From: Balamuthia mandrillaris
Taxonomy: Eukaryota; Discosea; Longamoebia; Balamuthiidae
DNA length: 64,000 bases
Direction of reading: 5' to 3'
Assembly (NCBI GenBank): GCA_031835245.1
Contig: JAVKOQ010000060.1
Coordinates: 169,318 to 233,317, forward strand
Each line of letters opens with the position of its first letter. The stretch's first letter is position 1. Positions 60,990 through 64,000 of the stretch are shown in pieces. Under the pieces are notes generated by a model. The model did not search any database. It worked only from the letters and a program-made list of their open reading frames with translations, and was not told the origin of the DNA. The position numbers and the translations under genes are program-made.

Positions 60990-63136
60990 GAAGAGTCTTT
61001 AGTTCACTCTCTCGCTGAGATGGTGAAGCCCCTCACCGACCTCACGAGCCCAAAAACAAAGTTTGTGTGGAGCGACGAGCAGGAACAGGCATTTCAAGGG
61101 ATAAAGGAGGCTCTGATCAGTTCTCCTGTCCTTGCCTATCCCGATGCTGAGAAAGACTTTCGGATCTGCTGTGATGCCAGCGATTACGCCATCGGGGGAA
61201 CTCTGGAACAGAAAGGAGAGGACGGGCTATATCACGTTGTAGCCTACGGTAGCAAGAAGCTTTCCGGTCCGCAGCTCAATTGGAGCGCCACAGAGAGGAG
61301 GCTTATGCCGTTGTCTTTTTCCTACAGCATTGGAGACATTATGTTCTTCAGCAGCTGGAATGTGTCATCACCGACCATTCGGCGCTGCAGTGGCTGTTTT
61401 CCCAGAAAAACCCTTCGGGCAAGTTGGCGAGGTGGATTGCCAAGCTGCAGGAATTCGGCCACGTCCGAGTTACCTACCGACCAGGGAAGGAACATTCCAA
61501 TGCCGATAGTCTCAGCCGTGAACCATTCGCTCTCGGTACAGTCAACACTGTTACTCTTCTGAAGAACCGTAATCAGGCTACTTTCGAAGACGGAGGGGAA
61601 GGCAGCCAGTCAGATGACAAAGACGACCGTGGGATACAGTCACAACCAAATGGCTCCCCGCAGGTTTTATCGGATACAGAGTTGGATTCCGACTCATGGC
61701 TTGCGCTGCTGTGTAACGACGATGAGTTTGCATGGATCGTTGAAGCCATTGAAGGTAACGAGGAGGCATGTCAACGCAAGACACCCCGTCAGTTGGCGCT
61801 CATGGAGCAGTGCTTCCTTCAAGATGGACATCTTTTACATGTGATTTGGCCTGATAAAGCCAAGGTCAAACAAGCTACCGTCCAACAAATTGTGCCCAAG
61901 GAGCTTAGGAATGAGATACTTCATCAGTTCCACGATGTTCCTACGGGTGGGCATTTCGGCCTTACAAAGATGTACTCCCGCCTCATCACGCAGTACTGGT
62001 GGCCTGGAATTCACAAAGATGTGGAACATTGGGTCAAGGGCTGTGTGGAATGCCAGGAGGCGAAGGCTCCGCAGAAGAAAGCTGACGGGCCGTTGGGTCA
62101 CATCATGGCAAACGAGCCAGGCGAGTTGGTCTGCATGGACCTGATCGGTGAGTTGCCCTTGACGGCTGAAGGGTACCGATACGCCTTGGTCACTATCAAC
62201 GCCTTCACGTGTTGGCCGGACATTTGTCCATTGAAGACGAAACAAGCAAAGGAAGTGGCGAAGGCCTTACTTGAGATCTTTGCGAGCACGGACCTCCCGA
62301 AGGAGCTTCTGTCAGAGCAAGGAAGAGAGTTCATTAACAAATTCAACAATGAGCTTTCGACTCTTCTTGGCATCAAGCGCAAATACGCCACAGCAGAGCA
62401 TCCCCAAGGAAACGGCATGGTTGAACGATACAATCGTACCCTTAAGGAGCAGCTCCGAAAGTTCGTGGATGGCAGGCAACAAGCCTGGAGTGTGTACCTT
62501 CCTATGCTACTTTATTCTTATCACCATGCGCCGCTGCCAGGACGACGATTTACCCCCTACGAGCTTATATTTGGGAGGAAGTCCAATGGTACCGGTTTGG
62601 TGGACACAACACACTTGTCCAACGATTCGTGGGTGAGGCAACTGCAGGAGACACAGCGTGAACTTCCAGAAGAAGCCCACGAAGGAGACAACGCCCAAAA
62701 AGAGAAGACGGAGATACGGCATGGCAAGCCGGAGGAAGAGTTTAAGGTTGGCGACCTGGTTCTCATTCACTCCAAAGCCACATCCATCAGCGAGTCGCAG
62801 AAACTTCGATGTAGGTGGAAAGGAGGACCCTACAAGATTATCAAAATCTGTTCTCCGCAGACAATTAAGGTGCGAAATACTGCTGGTCCTGAAACGGATA
62901 AAGTGGTAAACCTCAACCGCATCAAAAAATTCATCCCACGTGACGATGAAGATAGAGAGCTTGCTGACGATGAATACGAGGTGGAGAAAATTCTTGATCA
63001 CTGCTATACCAGCCGAGGACTTGAATATAGGTTGAAGTGGAAAGGTTTCTCCAACCGCCACAACTCTTGGGAGCCTGAGCGTAACATTATCAACGCCCCT
63101 GACCTGGTCCAGGCTTATTGGAGAGCGGTATCATGA
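60990..63136 (+). pseudogene. Ty3/chromovirus pol remnant: RT end, RNase H, integrase, chromodomain
   Basis: The frame opens after a TAG near 60987 in the last RT segment (SLAEMVKPLTDLTSPK). RNase H follows with CCDASDYAIGGTL and ITDHSALQWLF, then NADSLSR. A single-base loss near 61293-61301 breaks the frame within RNase H (ATER|EAYAV). The rest is open to 63136 and includes the HHCC zinc finger (HDVPTGGHFG ... CVECQEAK) and the catalytic core (VCMDLIGELP). The second catalytic Asp is Glu in LLSEQGREF; the Glu of NGMVERYN is intact. At the C-terminus a chromodomain reads YEVEKILDHCYTSRG, then EYRLKWKGFSNRHNSWEPE. Gag, protease and most RT are missing. This copy cannot move by itself. Confidence 0.9.
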
Positions 63137-63175
63137 TTATCGGCCTGACAGTCAATCATAGAGTGACTTTGGCCT

Positions 63176-63187
63176 GGGAGGAGGAAG
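63176..63187 (+). other. Polypurine tract before the 3' LTR
   Basis: GGGAGGAGGAAG directly abuts the LTR start, the expected plus-strand primer site of an LTR retrotransposon. Confidence 0.8.
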
Positions 63188-63325
63188 TGTTATACCACTC
63201 TCCCATAATACCTATCCCTATCTCTCCTTGTATATATATTTCTTTCTTTCATTCTATTAAAGGTCTTTTCCCTGCACACAACGAGTTGGTATCCGTTGAG
63301 TCGTTCCCTCACCGGCCTTATCACA
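63188..63325 (+). mobile_element. 3' LTR of the Ty3/chromovirus copy
   Basis: 138 bases, TGTTATACC...CTTATCACA. Matches the inverted solo LTR at 53371-53508 with about two differences. This is a short LTR, as in several chromoviruses. Confidence 0.92.
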
Positions 63326-63433
63326 CACTCTTTGCCAATAGGATAAAGTGGATATCTACAGATATCCATGGATAATTCCCATAAAAGGTAGTTATTCACA
63401 GATATCTACTCTGGACATCCAACACAGATATGT

Positions 63434-63693
63434 TGTTATGTGGCATGATCTTGGTCTGATTGATAAGATAATGTCAACCAACCAATCAATGGAATCTCTA
63501 AGTATTGCATTACTGCAAAAGAAGAGAAAAGAGGAAAAAAAGGAGAGAATAACGGAATTAGAGAGAGAAACTGTACACATGAAGCAGGTCTTTCTAATAA
63601 GAGCAAACCAAGAACTACCCCAATCTTATCTCTCCTTTGAAAGTGTTGTATGAGAAGAGACGGATTGGCACAACCCAAGGCCAGGTTGTGACA
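63434..63693. mobile_element. Solo LTR, second family, CpG-depleted copy
   Basis: Same orientation and ends as 54586-54844 (ends GGTTGTGACA). All 13 CpG sites of that copy are TG or CA here. Flanks ATGT/ATTT could be a decayed 4-bp target duplication. Confidence 0.85.
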
Positions 63694-63845
63694 ATTTCAT
63701 CAACAGAGCCCTTAATATGATGTATTTGTTGAAGGTGGCCTTGGTGACAGGCAGGGATCGTTACAACAATAATTCATCTTTTATACAATATACACACACA
63801 TATACTTCCTTTTCTTCCTTTTCTTTTATTTGTACATGTGTGTAT
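63694..63845. other. Spacer before a LINE 3' tail
   Basis: AT-rich with ACACAT runs; I see no gene. Confidence 0.4.
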
Positions 63846-63921
63846 AGTAGTAATAAGAAGTTTATTTGCTCTGAGAGCAACACCAATCTATATATTAAAA
63901 GTAAGCATTGTACATGTGTGT
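63846..63921 (-). mobile_element. LINE family 2 3' tail fragment
   Basis: Near-identical to the 3' tail at 60104-60180 (shared core AAGAAGTTTATTTGCTCTGA) and has the same (TAC)n end. No coding part remains. A further (GTA)n start at 63983-64000 suggests a third copy cut by the window end. Confidence 0.8.
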
Positions 63922-64000
63922 ATACATTTGTTAGACAAAGAGAATAGAACCAAGAAAAGAAACAACAGAGTGACAAGAGCCCCATGTAGTAGTAGTAATA

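Overview
This window is nuclear DNA from an intron-rich, gene-dense, unicellular-type eukaryote. Genes sit on both strands, introns are mostly 50-120 nt GT-AG introns, and many introns carry long CU-rich tracts. The gene set argues against a land plant (cytoplasmic dynein heavy chain) and against yeast-like fungi (SMG1, DYW-type PPR). DYW-PPR genes outside plants are known from amoebozoans, heteroloboseans and a few other protists, so an amoebozoan of the Acanthamoeba/Balamuthia kind is my best guess. The species is inference only.

Layout. 1-11099 (-): cytoplasmic dynein heavy chain, cut by the window edge after AAA4. 11382-14521 (+): PPR-E-DYW RNA-editing-type protein with a spliced-on mitochondrial presequence. 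14755-15687 (+): four-TM protein. 15762-17606 (-): mitochondrial prolyl-tRNA synthetase. 17856-20668 (-) and 20839-22997 (-): two spliceosome genes in tandem, CWF19L2 and PRPF4. 23684-24688 (+): Ras GTPase. 24973-26049 (-): conserved-looking unknown. 26435-29146 (+): C2/EF-hand phosphatidylserine decarboxylase. 29320-42754 (-): SMG1 kinase. 43099-45020 (+): TilS-type tRNA-Ile-lysidine synthase. 45103-45830 (-): NDUFA5. 46028-48072 (+): EDEM mannosidase. 48543-48950 (-): hypothetical. 49146-50966 (+): p47/NSFL1C. 51048-51798 (-): MEAF6. 51930-52723 (+): LSM4.

After about 52.8 kb the character changes to an AT-richer, repeat-dense region. It holds two LTR families, a 5'-truncated Ty3/chromovirus, remains of two non-LTR retrotransposon families, a tRNA-like sequence and minisatellites. 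Among these is a Fanzor (eukaryotic TnpB-like, RNA-guided nuclease family) fragment that keeps its RuvC D-E-D triad and zinc ribbon but lacks the N-terminal half. A CYTH/thiamine-triphosphatase-like intronless ORF lies beside it.

How the genes fit together: four genes act in mitochondrial gene expression or respiration (DYW-PPR, ProRS, TilS, NDUFA5). Three act in splicing or U6 biology (PRPF4, CWF19L2, LSM4), one in NMD (SMG1), and two in ERAD (EDEM, p47). Many genes are arranged head to head with short shared promoter regions. The most interesting signals are the Fanzor fragment, the 300-nt concerted repeats of the DYW-PPR gene, the strand-biased intronic CU tracts, and CpG decay between LTR copies that implies DNA methylation.
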